Assembly: GCA_019747735.1 (NCBI GenBank)
Contig: JAIEQL010000027.1
Location: 1-32,527, forward strand
Origin: Chthoniobacterales bacterium
Lineage (GTDB): Bacteria; Verrucomicrobiota; Verrucomicrobiia; Chthoniobacterales; UBA6821
Length of the DNA: 32,527 bases
Reading direction: 5' to 3'
Every line of letters begins with the position of its first letter. Position 1 is the first letter of the stretch. Shown here piece by piece: positions 32,455 through 32,527 of the stretch. The notes beneath the pieces are model-generated. The model saw nothing but the letters and a program-made list of their open reading frames with translations. It did not search any database and was not told the DNA's origin. Made by a program: the position numbers and the translations under genes.

Positions 32455-32527
32455 AGAGGGTGTCTTGAAAAGACTAAAATTGCGCATTACGGCGTCGCTC
32501 CAGTGCTCGCGTCCTCGAGTATGTCCC
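32455..32527. repeat. Family A palindromic element, left part (cut by contig end)
   Basis: The left arm agagggtgtcttgaaaa is followed by the normal family A interior as far as gtcctcgagtatgtccc. The last base differs from other copies (a expected), so sequence variants probably diverge at this point. The 182 bases between the propeller gene start and this repeat hold no gene, only a small inverted repeat (caacg-tag-cgttg, near 32436-32448). Confidence 0.93.

Noticed and set aside
77..32455. A circular replicon joined through the repeat at both ends
   Set aside because: The two ends share only atgtcc, the final base differs from intact copies, and the repeat is present several more times inside, so a simple assembly break at a repeat explains it better.
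1..32527. CRISPR array among the repeats
   Set aside because: The repeats are dispersed, palindromic and 120-190 bp long, with no regular short-repeat/spacer pattern and no cas genes.
1..32527. Prophage or insertion sequence with transposase
   Set aside because: No integrase, transposase or phage structural gene is readable; the mobile-looking elements are all non-autonomous.

Overview
The window looks like a complete assembly contig from a Gram-negative bacterium with outer-membrane machinery (BamA, TolB, Pal, a lipid A acyltransferase/heptosyltransferase fusion) and a moderately low GC content (43% in one block counted by hand). A small secreted TRASH/YHS-type protein, the style of the BamA, TolB and CysJ-like sequences, and a BrnQ transporter point by eye to the Planctomycetes-Verrucomicrobia-Chlamydiae (PVC) group, most likely Verrucomicrobiota. 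That is inference from family resemblance, not a phylogeny. Intergenic space is crowded with short palindromic, MITE-like elements, and both ends of the window lie at the same point inside one of them, which explains why the contig stops there.

Layout. 1-321: three nested repeat remnants. 322-5289 (minus): a tight run purK > manC (GDP-mannose synthesis) > rnr (RNase R) > a potassium-channel-like membrane protein. 5284-5471: a palindromic element forming the divergent intergenic region. 5497-8231 (plus): lipid A acyltransferase/GT9 fusion, then a GT25 glycosyltransferase. 8288-9783: two divergent cysteine-hydrolase-like exported proteins. 9940-10736: two small, probably disordered proteins of unknown function. 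10849-11442 (minus): unknown exported protein. 11661-15336 (plus): BrnQ, an APC amino acid permease and 6-phosphofructokinase. 15284-16222 (minus): EamA transporter whose 3' end overlaps pfkA. 16315-20091 (plus): TRASH protein, M29 aminopeptidase, HAD phosphatase, AAA ATPase. 20255-21379 (minus): Fic protein. 21475-23829 (plus): BamA. 24044-24723: damaged Phd-type antitoxin with VapC toxin. 24885-26468: CysJ-like diflavin reductase module between 73-bp inverted repeats. 26638-28332: tolB-pal. 28481-28552: tRNA-Thr(CGT). 28625-31117: gmd, a ParD/ParE-like toxin-antitoxin pair and fcl. 31124-32272 (minus): exported protein with seven YFQG-type repeats.

How it fits together. ManC, GMD and Fcl cover GTP plus mannose-1-phosphate to GDP-L-fucose, and the acyltransferase/heptosyltransferase and GT25 genes fit lipopolysaccharide assembly, so cell-envelope glycan synthesis is a theme. 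BamA, TolB and Pal are outer-membrane biogenesis and integrity genes. Amino acid importers, a peptidase, Fic, two toxin-antitoxin loci and abundant small repeats would suit a host-associated organism, but nothing here proves it. The most unusual content is the repeat system: at least four palindromic families, two sharing a core but with different ends, whose termini supply stop codons (channel, Fic, BamA, VapC) and, in one case, the start codon (purK) of adjoining genes.
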